A stretch of DNA of 64,000 bases from CATQHW01 sp965243545 (GCA_965243545.1 OZ251573.1:2604001-2668000); one strand, 5' to 3'. Shown: positions 15,095 through 23,763, numbered from the stretch's first letter. Numbers and translations: made by a program. The notes: a model not told the origin generated them from the sequence alone.

Positions 15095-16924
15095 GTGTCC
15101 GCGCCTGCTACGCCTGCGCCGCCGCCCGGCCATGCGCCGTTTCCGCCAATCCCCTACGGCTTGGCCTACTTCAAGGGCCTCCGCCGCGAAGGCTGTCTGT
15201 ACATAGACAAGACCCGCTTCCTGCACGCGCTGGAGCAAGTGCGGTTCGCGTTCCTCATCCGCCCCCGGCGCTTCGGCAAGACCTGCTGGCTGTCGCTGCT
15301 GGAGAGCTACTACGCCCGCACCGAGGCCGGCGACTTCGACGCGGTATTCGCCGGCACCGCCATCGGCGCCGGCCCGACCCCCAACCGCAGCCGCTACGTC
15401 GTGCTGCGGTTCAACTTTTCGGCCTTCAACGACGCACCGCAGACCTTGGAGATCGAGTTCGAGGCGTACTGCAAACGCCACGTGCGGCACACGCTACGCC
15501 GCAACCGCGATCTGTTCGACGATGAGACGGCGCGCGACATCATCGAACAGCCGTCGATTACCGGCCAGCTCGACGAACTGTTCCAGTGCGCGCAAGACCG
15601 CGGCATCCCGCTCTACCTACTGATCGACGAGTACGACAACTTCGCCAATACCATTCTGGCTCATCAGGGGCCTGACGCCTATCACTCGTTCACCCACGGC
15701 GGCGGGTTCTATCGCAACTTCTTCGCCGCCCTCAAGGCCGGCACCGAGAACGGCAGCATCGAGCGGCTGTTCGTCACCGGCGTCTCTCCGGTGACCATGG
15801 ACGACGTCACCAGCGGCTTCAACATCGGCTCCAATCTCAGCCTGCGCCCCGAGTTCAACGAGCTGCTCGGCTTTACCGAGGACGAAGTGCGGGACACGGT
15901 GGAGACCTACCGCGATCTCGGCGTCTTCGACCAGGACCCGGATCGAGCGCTCGCCACCATGCGCGAGTGGTACGACGGCTACCGCTTCGCCAAGGCGGCG
16001 CCCAACGTCGTCTACAACACCGACATGGTGCTCTACTACCTGGAGCACTCGCTGCCCAACAAGCCCGGTCCCGACAACCTGATCGACTCCAACGTGCGCA
16101 TCGACTACGGCAAGCTGCGCCATCTGTTGATCGTGGAGCGGGAGATCAACGAGCGCCAGGTGAGCGATGGCAAGATCGACGCGCCGCAGCTGAACGGCAA
16201 CTTCGACCTGCTGCGCCAGGTGATCGCCGAAGGACGGGCCGCCAGCGAGATCGTGGACAGCTTTCCGCTGGCGCGCCTGGTCGAACGGGAGAACTTCCTG
16301 TCGCTGCTGCACTACTTCGGCCTGTTGAGCATCCGCGGCGTGACGTCCGAGATACCGCAGCTGGCCATACCCAACCAGACGGTACGGCGGCTGCTGTACG
16401 GCTTTCTCCGCGACGCCTATCGGGACGTCCGGGCGTTCCGGTTGGACCTGGTGGAGTTTGACCAGCTGACCCAGCGCATGGCGCTCGAAGGCGAGTGGCG
16501 GCCGGTGATCAAGCGGCTGAGCGGCGCGATGGCGGAGCAGACCAGCGTGCGCGACTACCTGCAAGGCGAGAAGATGGTGCAGGGCTTCGTGGCCGCCTAC
16601 CTGAGCTTCTCCAACTACTTCGTGTTGCACCCCGAGATGGAGTTGGCCAAAGGCTACGCGGATCTGGTGCTGGAGCCACGCCCGGACCGCTATCCGGGCA
16701 TGCGCTACGGCTACGTGATCGAGCTGAAGTACCTGCGCCGCGGCGCCACGCAGGAGCGGGTAGCGGCCACGGCCGCGGCGGCCGAGACACAGGTGCGCCG
16801 GTATCTGGGGGACGGGCGGATGGCGCAACGGTACCCGGAAGCGGTGTTCACGGGGCTGGCGCTGGTGTTCTGCGGCTGGGAACTGGTGCACGCGGCCGCC
16901 GTCCCGGCGCCGGCGGCGCAGTAG
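15095..16924 (+). CDS. AAA-ATPase-like protein with C-terminal PD-(D/E)XK nuclease domain
   Basis: 609 residues combining an AAA-ATPase-like domain (PF09820 type) with a PD-(D/E)XK domain (PF08011/DUF1703 type). The N terminus has the family start IPYGLAYFKGLRREG and YIDKTRF. Walker A is RPRRFGKT (residues 56-63), Walker B LLIDEYDNF (about 177-185). The nuclease core is ADLVLEPRPDRYPGMRYGYV followed by IELKYL (about 540-546, D...ExK). Family members are widespread in Bacteroidota and Spirochaetota, often in many copies; their role is unproven, with defence or mobile-element functions suspected. The GTG start is chosen from the exactly spaced promoter. Uncertain: whether the nuclease acts on DNA. 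Confidence 0.88.
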   Translation: MSAPATPAPPPGHAPFPPIPYGLAYFKGLRREGCLYIDKTRFLHALEQVRFAFLIRPRRFGKTCWLSLLESYYARTEAGDFDAVFAGTAIGAGPTPNRSRYVVLRFNFSAFNDAPQTLEIEFEAYCKRHVRHTLRRNRDLFDDETARDIIEQPSITGQLDELFQCAQDRGIPLYLLIDEYDNFANTILAHQGPDAYHSFTHGGGFYRNFFAALKAGTENGSIERLFVTGVSPVTMDDVTSGFNIGSNLSLRPEFNELLGFTEDEVRDTVETYRDLGVFDQDPDRALATMREWYDGYRFAKAAPNVVYNTDMVLYYLEHSLPNKPGPDNLIDSNVRIDYGKLRHLLIVEREINERQVSDGKIDAPQLNGNFDLLRQVIAEGRAASEIVDSFPLARLVERENFLSLLHYFGLLSIRGVTSEIPQLAIPNQTVRRLLYGFLRDAYRDVRAFRLDLVEFDQLTQRMALEGEWRPVIKRLSGAMAEQTSVRDYLQGEKMVQGFVAAYLSFSNYFVLHPEMELAKGYADLVLEPRPDRYPGMRYGYVIELKYLRRGATQERVAATAAAAETQVRRYLGDGRMAQRYPEAVFTGLALVFCGWELVHAAAVPAPAAQ

Positions 16925-16948
16925 CCGCGGCGGAGTCAATGCGCTGGG

Positions 16949-16976
16949 TTGACGTCTTTGGAAAAGACATTACCTT
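16949..16976 (+). promoter_or_regulatory. Promoter with overlapping inverted repeats, leaderless start
   Basis: TTGACG (16949-16954) and TACCTT (16971-16976) are separated by 16 bp. The -10 ends 6 nt before the GTG at 16983, so the mRNA should be leaderless. The spacer holds a perfect inverted repeat GTCTTT-GGA-AAAGAC (16954-16968), and a second one, AGACA-N6-TGTCT (16965-16980), shares its right arm. This patch is clearly more A+T-rich than its surroundings. The arrangement suits a repressor operator across the -35/-10 spacer. Confidence 0.6.
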
Positions 16977-16982
16977 GTCTCC

Positions 16983-18551
16983 GTGGACGCTGGCTGGACC
17001 TTCTACGGACGGCAGGAGGAACTGGGCGCGCTCCTGGAACGGATGCGCGCCGGCCGCTGGTTCTTCGGCGCTGTCCGCGGCCGCCGGCGGATCGGCAAGA
17101 CGGCGCTCATCCAGCAGGCGCTCGACACCCTGCAGGCCGACGGCCCGGACGGCCGCCGGGCGCTGCTGGTCCAGCTCCCCGACAGCAGCCCTGCGGACGC
17201 GGCGGCGGTCTTCCGCAACGGGGTCCGGGAAGCGGGCCTGGAGGATCGAATCGAGGGAGCCGACGCGATCCGCGGCCTGCCGGACGTGGCGGCGGCCGTC
17301 GGCTCGCTGTGCGCGGCGGGCACGGTCGTCGTCCTGGACGAATTCCAGCTTTGCCACCGGGGACCGTTGCGCGGCCTGCCGTCGCTCCTGCAGATGCAGG
17401 TCGACCGGCTCCGGGACCGGAACACGCCGGGCGGCCTGGTCCTGCTCGGCTCGGTCCAGACCGAGATGGAAGCCTTGCTCGACGACCGGCGGGCGCCTCT
17501 GTTCGGCCGCACGACCTTCGACCTGACGCTCGGTCCGTGGGACCTCCGCACGGTGTTCGAAGTGTGCGGCGATCACGGCGCGGCGGCCCCGGAGCGCACG
17601 CTCACCTTGTGGACGCTGTTCGGCGGCGTACCCAAGTACTGGCGTCACTTCGCGGAGACGACCGGACTGGCCGCCATCGCGGCCTGGGAACCGTGGGCGC
17701 GGCAGGTGTGCGAGCAGCTCTTTCTGCGCGCCGACTCACCGTTGCGCGAGGAAGGCGACAGCCTGCTTGGGCGGGAGTTGCACCGCAACTACCTGGCCGT
17801 ACTCCGCGTCGTAGCGGAACGGAAGAGCTGTACGCACCGCGAACTGCGTGACGCGCTGCCCGAGCTGACGAGCGCCGGGCCCTACCTGAAGGCCCTGGCG
17901 CAGGACCTGCGGCTCATCGAACGGCAGCTCCCGGTATTCGCCGATGCGCGGCAGCGCCGCGCGCGCTACGTGGTCGCCGACCCCTTCCTGTGCGCGTGGC
18001 TCAGCGCATTGCAGCCGGCCTGCCAAGCGGCGCGGATCGAGCCATCCGGCCGCGTGGCGGAGCGCCTGCTGCCGCGGCTCAGCACGCTGGAAGGGCACGC
18101 GTTCGAACGGATGGTGCGGGACGCGAGCGAAGAGGCGTCCCGCGCCGGCAGCGCCGACTTCCCGATGACCGACCGCGCGCGCGGCTATTGGAACCGGCCG
18201 AGCAGCACGCCCGGTGCGGTGGAGATCGACTTCATCGCCTGGAACGATCAGGACCGGACCGTGCGCTTCGGGTCATGCAAGCGGAGCGCCGAAAAGCACG
18301 ACTCCGCTTCCCTGCTGGCGTTTCGCGGCCACGTCGACCGCTTTCTCACCACCCGTGAGGGGAGCCGGTTTCGCGAATGGCGCCGGGAACTGGCGCTCTT
18401 TTCGCCGCGGTTCCCGGCGAAACGGCGCGCCGGCCTGCAAGCCGACGGTTGGATCTGCCGGGACATTTCCGACTTTCGCCACGTGCTGCGCCACGACGGA
18501 GGCGCCAACGGCGCGTTGGCCGCATCTCCCAAAGTTGCGGGAACGGAATGA
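16983..18551 (+). CDS. Archaeal-type ATPase with DUF234-like / PD-(D/E)XK C-terminal domain
   Basis: 522 residues. WTFYGRQEELGALLERM is the typical opening of this ATPase family. Walker A is GRRRIGKTAL (residues 33-42), Walker B VVVLDEFQL (about 116-124), then LVLLGSVQTEMEALL and the family marker FGGVPKYW (about 213-220). ARYVVADPFLCAWL precedes the C-terminal restriction-like domain, where EIDFIAW and RFGSCKRS give an ExD...K pattern. Start is the GTG at 16983, set by the promoter spacing. Its stop overlaps the start of the metallopeptidase gene by 4 bp, so both are made together. Family function is not established; many sit in mobile or defence regions. Confidence 0.86.
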   Translation: MDAGWTFYGRQEELGALLERMRAGRWFFGAVRGRRRIGKTALIQQALDTLQADGPDGRRALLVQLPDSSPADAAAVFRNGVREAGLEDRIEGADAIRGLPDVAAAVGSLCAAGTVVVLDEFQLCHRGPLRGLPSLLQMQVDRLRDRNTPGGLVLLGSVQTEMEALLDDRRAPLFGRTTFDLTLGPWDLRTVFEVCGDHGAAAPERTLTLWTLFGGVPKYWRHFAETTGLAAIAAWEPWARQVCEQLFLRADSPLREEGDSLLGRELHRNYLAVLRVVAERKSCTHRELRDALPELTSAGPYLKALAQDLRLIERQLPVFADARQRRARYVVADPFLCAWLSALQPACQAARIEPSGRVAERLLPRLSTLEGHAFERMVRDASEEASRAGSADFPMTDRARGYWNRPSSTPGAVEIDFIAWNDQDRTVRFGSCKRSAEKHDSASLLAFRGHVDRFLTTREGSRFREWRRELALFSPRFPAKRRAGLQADGWICRDISDFRHVLRHDGGANGALAASPKVAGTE

Positions 18552-19300
18552 TGGCGGCCGCGGGCGCGCTGATGACCGTCGAGAACGGCAACTGGGGAGC
18601 GACCAGCCTGCGCGCGATACACGCGGTGCTGACGTCCGCCGCGGAGGTGCTGATCGACGCGTTCGGACGCATGCCGGACGCTCCCATCCGCGTAGCCCCG
18701 TGGAGCATGGACCCGCAGGTGTTCCCCGACCAACGCCCCTACCAGGTCCGACTCAGCGCGCGCGACCGGTACTGGAGCCAGTACGTCTACCAGTTTTCAC
18801 ACGAGCTCGGTCACGTAATGACCAACTTCGATACTCACAAAGAACACGAGCACCGATGGTTCGAGGAGAGTCTTTGCGCGCTCGCGTCGCTGTTCGTACT
18901 GCACCGATTGGCGGTGCTCTGGGCGGAGGAGCCGCCGGCCGGCATCCTGGACGCCGCCGGATTCGCGCCGAATCATCGCACCTACGCGCGCACCATGACC
19001 GACCGGTATCCCCGCATCGTCCGGGCCGACGGCCGGGACTGGTTTTCGGAGCACGTCAGCGAGATGGAAGCGCATCCCGACCGACGCGAGTTGACCGGGG
19101 CGGTGGCCGTCCTGCTGCTCGACGCGTTCCGGGCCGACCCCACCCTCTGGCAGGACTGCGCCCACCTCAACGGCTGGAACCCGGCGAGCGATCCGACGTT
19201 CGCCGACTACCTTGCATCGTGGACGGCGCATCTGCGCGAACGCGGCGTCGAGCCCCGTTCGCCCGCCGTCATCGGCGCCGCGCTCGGCCTTCGGCCTTGA
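18548..19300 (+). CDS. Putative zinc metallopeptidase (HExxH), coupled to the ATPase
   Basis: 250 residues from ATG 18548 (a second ATG follows at 18551); the first overlaps the ATPase stop as ATGA. The zinc-peptidase motif is SHELGHVM (H85-E86-L87-G88-H89). About 17-18 residues later comes HRWFEESLCALAS, where E106 or E107 could be the third ligand, a gluzincin-like spacing. No signal peptide and no membrane helix are seen, so it should act in the cytosol. I do not recognise the family. The fixed overlap with an AAA-type ATPase gene suggests the peptidase is the effector of an ATPase-controlled system, but this is inference from context only. Confidence 0.75.
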   Translation: MMAAAGALMTVENGNWGATSLRAIHAVLTSAAEVLIDAFGRMPDAPIRVAPWSMDPQVFPDQRPYQVRLSARDRYWSQYVYQFSHELGHVMTNFDTHKEHEHRWFEESLCALASLFVLHRLAVLWAEEPPAGILDAAGFAPNHRTYARTMTDRYPRIVRADGRDWFSEHVSEMEAHPDRRELTGAVAVLLLDAFRADPTLWQDCAHLNGWNPASDPTFADYLASWTAHLRERGVEPRSPAVIGAALGLRP

Positions 19301-19427
19301 TCCGGTCAGTCGTCCCAGCCGGCCTCCGCCGACCGCCGACGGTGGCAAAGTCGATGAGTCAACGCGCTTCATGGACCAGCGCGAGCGGCTGGTGTAGCAT
19401 GTAGCCTACGCCACACTCGGAGGGCCA

Positions 19428-20924
19428 ATGGTGAGTCGAACCGCAGCTGCCGCCGCAAACGGTGATTATCGGATCGAGGTGACCGACTTCGGCCCGATCG
19501 AACACGCCGAGATCGACATGCGCCCGCTCACTGTGTTCGCCGGGCCGAGCAACACCGGCAAGTCCTACTTGGCGATGCTCGTTTACGCGCTTCATCGGCT
19601 TTTCGGCTCTGCTCGATCATCGGTGTTTCGCCGCCCTCCATATCCTTTCCGGCTCACCTATTGGCTGATCGACGCGGCTCCGAACAGCGCTGGACTAGCA
19701 GACCGAATCAGAGAGTGGTGGCCGACGACGGGTGATGCTAGTCGAGAACCTCTGCCTGACGACGTGGCCAATCACCTCCGGCTCACTCTGGAGCGAGGCG
19801 GCCGAGGCGGCTCCTTTTTGTCACAGGAGATCAGCCGCTGCTTCGGAGTCGATGAACTGCATGACCTTGTACGACGTGGGAGTGGCGAGCAGACGGCGAG
19901 AGTCTCCGGGAGCATCCCCGCCGCCGGCAAACCGGTGCGGTACCTCTTTCGTTTCGGTCAGGCAAGCCCAACGTTCTCCATCCAGGTTCCGCCGACACCG
20001 CTGTTCATCAGCCAGCCGGACGATGGCTACTCCGGTATTCCCGATCCGGACTGGTTCTCGCATGAAGAAGATCATTTCCTGCTGTCCGATGTGTTGGACC
20101 CTGTAGTAAGGAGATTGATCGGTCCCTTGACTCGTTCCGCCTATTACCTGCCGGCCGACCGGACCGGCGTCATGCACAGTCACCAAGTGGTGGTCAGCAC
20201 ACTGATCCAGAGCGCCACGACCGCCGGGCTGCGCCCGTCCACCAACGTCCCCATGTTGTCGGGGGTACTGGCCGACTTTCTGGATGGTCTGGTCAGGATG
20301 AGCTCAGGACGGCATAAACGGGCAGAAAGACTGTCGCGGATTCTGGAAAGAAACCTCTTTTCGGGAACCGTTCGGCTGCAGCAGTCGGAGACGGGTTATC
20401 CGTCGTTCACCTATCGGCCAGCCGGATGGGATGCGGATCTGCCGCTGATGCGCACGTCGTCGATGGTATCCGAGCTCGCACCCGTCGTGCTCTATCTGAG
20501 GTACTTCGTCCGCCCCGGAGACGTGCTGATCATCGAAGAGCCGGAGTCGCATCTGCATCCGGCAATGCAGGCGGCGTTCGCCCGCGAGCTGGCGCGGTTG
20601 GTCCATGCGGGCGTGCGAGTGATGCTGACCACGCACAGCGAGTGGATATTGGAGGCGCTTGCCAATCTGGTGCGCTTGGCAGAGATACCCGAACGCGAGC
20701 GCAAGAGCATCATCGGCGCAGACGTCGCGCTCGCAGCAAATCAAGTAGGTGCTTGGATGTTCACGCCGAATGCCGACGGCGCCGGCTCCACGGTCGAGGA
20801 GATTCCGCTTGACACGGAAGCGGGGACCTTTCCGGCCGGATACGGTGACATCACCGAATCGCTCTACAACGATTGGGCCAAGATTGCCAATCGAATAGAG
20901 GAGCTGCGGAGCGGCGGCGCGTGA
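19428..20924 (+). CDS. AAA family ATPase, OLD/ABC-like
   Basis: 498 residues. It starts with a typical RecF/OLD-like strand (YRIEVTDFGPIEHAEIDM), then Walker A AGPSNTGKSYLAM (residues 38-50). Walker B is VLIIEEPESHLHP (about 365-377) and the H-loop is MLTTHSEWILEALANL. The middle region, where structural-maintenance-like arms would sit, is only about 280 residues and carries no clear coiled coil. GGAGGG lies 3-4 nt before the ATG at 19428. Downstream, the small PD-(D/E)XK-like gene overlaps by 4 bp (GTGA). An OLD-like ATPase plus a small nuclease is the classic layout of two-gene phage-defence loci, though I cannot assign this pair to a named one. Confidence 0.87.
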   Translation: MVSRTAAAAANGDYRIEVTDFGPIEHAEIDMRPLTVFAGPSNTGKSYLAMLVYALHRLFGSARSSVFRRPPYPFRLTYWLIDAAPNSAGLADRIREWWPTTGDASREPLPDDVANHLRLTLERGGRGGSFLSQEISRCFGVDELHDLVRRGSGEQTARVSGSIPAAGKPVRYLFRFGQASPTFSIQVPPTPLFISQPDDGYSGIPDPDWFSHEEDHFLLSDVLDPVVRRLIGPLTRSAYYLPADRTGVMHSHQVVVSTLIQSATTAGLRPSTNVPMLSGVLADFLDGLVRMSSGRHKRAERLSRILERNLFSGTVRLQQSETGYPSFTYRPAGWDADLPLMRTSSMVSELAPVVLYLRYFVRPGDVLIIEEPESHLHPAMQAAFARELARLVHAGVRVMLTTHSEWILEALANLVRLAEIPERERKSIIGADVALAANQVGAWMFTPNADGAGSTVEEIPLDTEAGTFPAGYGDITESLYNDWAKIANRIEELRSGGA

Positions 20925-21394
20925 GTCCGGCGCTCTCGGCGGTCGACCTACGAATCGACTCCCGCTGCCTGGTGAGCTCGTTGGACAAAGGCGGCTGCGC
21001 GGTCGGCACGGACGGTGTGCGCGAGCCGTTTCGGATCATCGACCTCGACCACCCAGCGGCGCCGGTGAGACCGACGGCCCGGAAGTGCGACTACCTGTTT
21101 CTGGCCGAGGCGGACAATGGGCATGATTTGCGACATGTCGTCCCGCTGGAGCTGAAGGCGACGGCCCTCAACGCCGGCACGGTCACCTCGCAACTGCAGG
21201 CCGGCGCCCGGATCGCCGAGCATCTGTTGGGCGGCAAATCGTCTGCGGGATTCATCCCCGTAGCCGCCCACGGCGGCAAGCCGCACCGACGGCAGTACCA
21301 GGCGCTGGCCAAAACTCGAATCACGTTCCGAGGTGGCCAATTCCCGATCATGACGACGGAATGTGGTGCATCTCTTTCCTGGACGCTCGGATAG
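20921..21394 (+). CDS. Small PD-(D/E)XK-like putative nuclease, partner of the OLD-like ATPase
   Basis: 157 residues from the GTG at 20921, whose GTGA overlap with the ATPase stop fixes the start. The central segment reads KCDYLFLAEADNG then VVPLELKAT: D57 followed 20 residues later by E77-L-K79, the spacing of a PD-(D/E)XK active site. The next segment, VTSQLQAGARIAEHLL, supplies a helix with a conserved-looking Gln, as in many such nucleases. No known named family is recognised. Translational coupling means both proteins are made together, so it is most simply read as the effector nuclease gated by the ATPase. No membrane segment or signal peptide. Confidence 0.72.
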   Translation: MSPALSAVDLRIDSRCLVSSLDKGGCAVGTDGVREPFRIIDLDHPAAPVRPTARKCDYLFLAEADNGHDLRHVVPLELKATALNAGTVTSQLQAGARIAEHLLGGKSSAGFIPVAAHGGKPHRRQYQALAKTRITFRGGQFPIMTTECGASLSWTLG

Positions 21395-21416
21395 CGCAGG
21401 TTGACAGCCGGCAGTG

Positions 21417-22523
21417 CTATTCGTCCGTGAGCCGGTAACTGGTGCTTCGTCCGCCGCCGGGGTTGCGGACGATGACGCCGCGCGCGAGCAGGTCCCGGAT
21501 GTCACGTAGCGCGGTGTCGGTCGAGCACTTGGCGATCTTGGCGTATTTCGAGGTGGTGAGATGCCCCCGGAAGTCACCGAGCAGCCGGTTGATGATCGTG
21601 CGCTGGCGCTCGCTTACCGGCGGCAGGTCGATCCGGCGCCACAGGCGGGCCTTGTGGAGCACCGACTCGATCCGGTCGTCAGCGTCCCGGACGGCGTCGT
21701 CCAGGCAGCGCAGAAACCACGCGAGCCACGCCGTGACGTCGAGGCCGCCTCGCTGCGCGGCTTCGAGCTGGCGGTAGTATTCCTTGCGCTGCGCGGCGAT
21801 CGCCGCCGACATGCCGTAGTACCGCTCCTTCACGCCGTCGGCCTGAGACAGCGCCAACTCGGCGATCGCGCGGGCGATGCGGCCGTTGCCGTCGTCAAAC
21901 GGGTGAATCGTCACGAACCATAGGTGCGCCACGCCGGCTCTGAGCACGGGGTCGATCGTCGACGACGCGAACCACTCCAGGAACCGGTGCATCTCGCCAT
22001 CGAGCCGGCGCGCGGCCGGCGCCTGGAAGTGGACCCGCTCCCTGCCCATCGGCCCCGACACGACCCGCATCGGCCCCGCTTGGTCCGTGCGCCACGCCCC
22101 GACCGTGATGCGCGTGATCCGGCTGAATCCGGTCGGAAACAGCGCCGCGTGCCAGCCAAACAGCCGCTCGGCGGTGAGCGGCCGGTCGAAGTTGCGCGCC
22201 GCATCGAGGGTCATGGCGACCACGCCTTCGACGGCATTGCCGCGTTCGGAAAGTCCGGCGGCGTCCAGACCGAGCTGCCGGGCGACCGACGATCGGACTT
22301 CGGCGGCATCCAGACGCTCGCCTTCGATGGCCGACGACCTCACCACCTCACCGGTGAGCACGGCGACGTTCGCCTCCGAGCGGAGATCGAACCCGAGCGC
22401 CTCCATGCGGCCAAGGTGTCGGCCCTGCCGGTGCCGCACGGCCGCCAGCGGGCGCGACAGCGCCGCATCGTCCCAGGTAAACGCCGGCCACCCCGGCCGC
22501 TCGTGTATCCACACCGTAATCAC
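21417..22523 (-). CDS. Fic family protein (AMP-transferase), DUF4172-type with C-terminal winged helix
   Basis: 368 residues. The catalytic motif is HPFDDGNGRIAR (H207-R218, full match to HxFx(D/E)GNGRxxR). The N-terminal inhibitory helix SSAIEG (S63...E67-G68) matches (S/T)xxxE(G/N), so it is an auto-inhibited class II Fic protein rather than a toxin with a separate antitoxin. The N terminus (VWIHERPGWPAFTWDDAAL) is the DUF4172 type. The C terminus (about 300-368) looks like a winged helix: STDTALRDIRDLLARGVI, then a basic wing. Start is a GTG at 22523 without a clear ribosome site. Such proteins AMPylate target proteins; the target is unknown. It converges on the ATPase-nuclease pair. Confidence 0.92.
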   Translation of the reverse strand: MITVWIHERPGWPAFTWDDAALSRPLAAVRHRQGRHLGRMEALGFDLRSEANVAVLTGEVVRSSAIEGERLDAAEVRSSVARQLGLDAAGLSERGNAVEGVVAMTLDAARNFDRPLTAERLFGWHAALFPTGFSRITRITVGAWRTDQAGPMRVVSGPMGRERVHFQAPAARRLDGEMHRFLEWFASSTIDPVLRAGVAHLWFVTIHPFDDGNGRIARAIAELALSQADGVKERYYGMSAAIAAQRKEYYRQLEAAQRGGLDVTAWLAWFLRCLDDAVRDADDRIESVLHKARLWRRIDLPPVSERQRTIINRLLGDFRGHLTTSKYAKIAKCSTDTALRDIRDLLARGVIVRNPGGGRSTSYRLTDE

Positions 22524-22733
22524 CGCATCCGTTGCGGCGATTATCCCTGGCGCCTACGCGTAGCGCAAGCCGACGGTCTCCTCAGTTCGCCGCAGTCGGT
22601 GCGGTGAATGCGCCGTCCATTCACCGCAAGCCACCCATGCCACCCAACTGCTCGACGATGCACGGCTCCAAGCGCCGGCCGGTGTTGACATCGCACAACA
22701 CGAACGTCAGTGTTAGGAGCATAGAAACCGTAT

Positions 22734-23294
22734 ATGAAATCGCACCACTTTACTTTGGTCGTCGACGGCCTCGATTTACAGAGTGACGCGGTGTTTGACG
22801 CTCTTTTTGAGGCAGGCTGCGACGATGCTCTTGTCGGCCGCAGTGACGGAATTCAGTATATGTATATGGACTTTGATCGGGAGGCGGAGAGCGCCGTGAC
22901 TGCCATCCTGTCGGCGATCGCCGACGTCGAGAGCGTGCCCGGTGTCGAAGTGATCCGATTGGCCGGGGACGGCCTCGTCTCCATGGCCGACATTGCCGTG
23001 CGCACCGGCCGCACCCGTGAGAGTGTTCGCTTGCTGGTGGCCAACGAACGGGGGCCGGGAGGATTTCCGGCCCCCGTAACCGATCGTCGAACCCGCTATC
23101 GATTCTGGCGTTGGTCGGAAGTCCGCGACTGGTTCGACATCAACTATGGCGCGCAGATTCAGGGAGAGGATCGGGGATACGACGAGGTTGTCGCCACGAT
23201 CAACGCGGGCCTGGAGTTGCGCCGCTGGTGCCGCCGCGTGACGCCCCAACAACGGGCGCGGCTCAATCAGCTTATCGGGCTTGTTCCCGGCTGA
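22734..23294 (+). CDS. Putative DNA-binding protein with helix-turn-helix
   Basis: 186 residues, family not recognised. The N-terminal 75 residues look like a small alpha/beta domain (HHFTLVVDGLDL, then a Tyr/Asp-rich YMYMDFDREAES). The middle holds a helix-turn-helix: MADIAVRTGRTRESVRLLVA (about 83-102), then a PAPVTDRRTRYRFWRWSEV segment like MerR/excisionase-type wings. The C terminus RRWCRRVTPQQRARLNQL is basic. The local sequence upstream is A+T-richer than the surroundings, with TTGACA at 22685-22690. TAGAAA ends 6 nt before the ATG, and a weak AGGAG lies 14 nt before it, so either a leaderless or a normal start is possible. Confidence 0.68.
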   Translation: MKSHHFTLVVDGLDLQSDAVFDALFEAGCDDALVGRSDGIQYMYMDFDREAESAVTAILSAIADVESVPGVEVIRLAGDGLVSMADIAVRTGRTRESVRLLVANERGPGGFPAPVTDRRTRYRFWRWSEVRDWFDINYGAQIQGEDRGYDEVVATINAGLELRRWCRRVTPQQRARLNQLIGLVPG

Positions 23295-23327
23295 TGCGCG
23301 GTCAAGGTGGCCGGTTACCGTCTCTCA

Positions 23328-23336
23328 TGGTACGAT
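23328..23336 (+). promoter_or_regulatory. Extended -10 promoter, leaderless start for small ORF
   Basis: TGGTACGAT reads as an extended -10. The hexamer ends at 23336, exactly 6 nt before the ATG at 23343. This spacing is the main support for the 83-residue gene that follows. Confidence 0.5.
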
Positions 23337-23342
23337 GGAGCC

Positions 23343-23594
23343 ATGATCAGCCGCGGCATTCGGGACTACGTGGACCGCGAGTGGGGAGCGGCGCGCGCCG
23401 CGAAAGATGCGTACTGGGCTGAGCGCATCGCCCGCTACGGACCGCTGGAAGGGTTCCGCATCGCGGACGAGCTGCGGCGGCAAGCGCTCCTGCGCGATCC
23501 CGACTGGCCCGGCGACGCCGCCCGGCGGCAGGACCTTCTGGATCACGTGCGCTTGGCCGAGTTGCTGAGGCGTGCTTCCCCCCGTCGCGGTTGA
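23343..23594 (+). CDS. Small hypothetical protein, 83 residues
   Basis: Not recognised. From the ATG at 23343 it encodes a charged, mostly helical protein: MISRGIRDYVDREWGAAR, then KDAYWAERIARYGPLEGFRI and ADELRRQALLRDPDW. The opening (DYVxREW...A...KxxYWAxR) resembles small proteins encoded in toxin-antitoxin or nuclease-associated pairs, but I cannot name one. No membrane segment. The start is chosen from the perfectly spaced extended -10; an upstream in-frame ATG at 23307 has no such support. It lies 48 bp after the HTH gene and could be co-expressed with it. Confidence 0.55.
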   Translation: MISRGIRDYVDREWGAARAAKDAYWAERIARYGPLEGFRIADELRRQALLRDPDWPGDAARRQDLLDHVRLAELLRRASPRRG

Positions 23595-23763
23595 GCTCCT
23601 GACCGCGAGACGAACAACGCGGCCCCCACGGCGGATGCGAACCGTTGCGGGTCGTGGGGGCGCGGCACGGCCACCAACCAAACGGTCCGACGGCCGGTTG
23701 ACACGGCCGGCCGTACGTGTTTCATTCATCACGCGGCCGTTCCGGCGCACAGGAGGTCCGATC

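Noticed and set aside
23595..23763. 9-bp inverted repeat and 12-bp palindrome considered as attachment site or small RNA
   Set aside because: No integrase or terminator T-run is near; kept only as a regulatory hint for the 73-residue gene.
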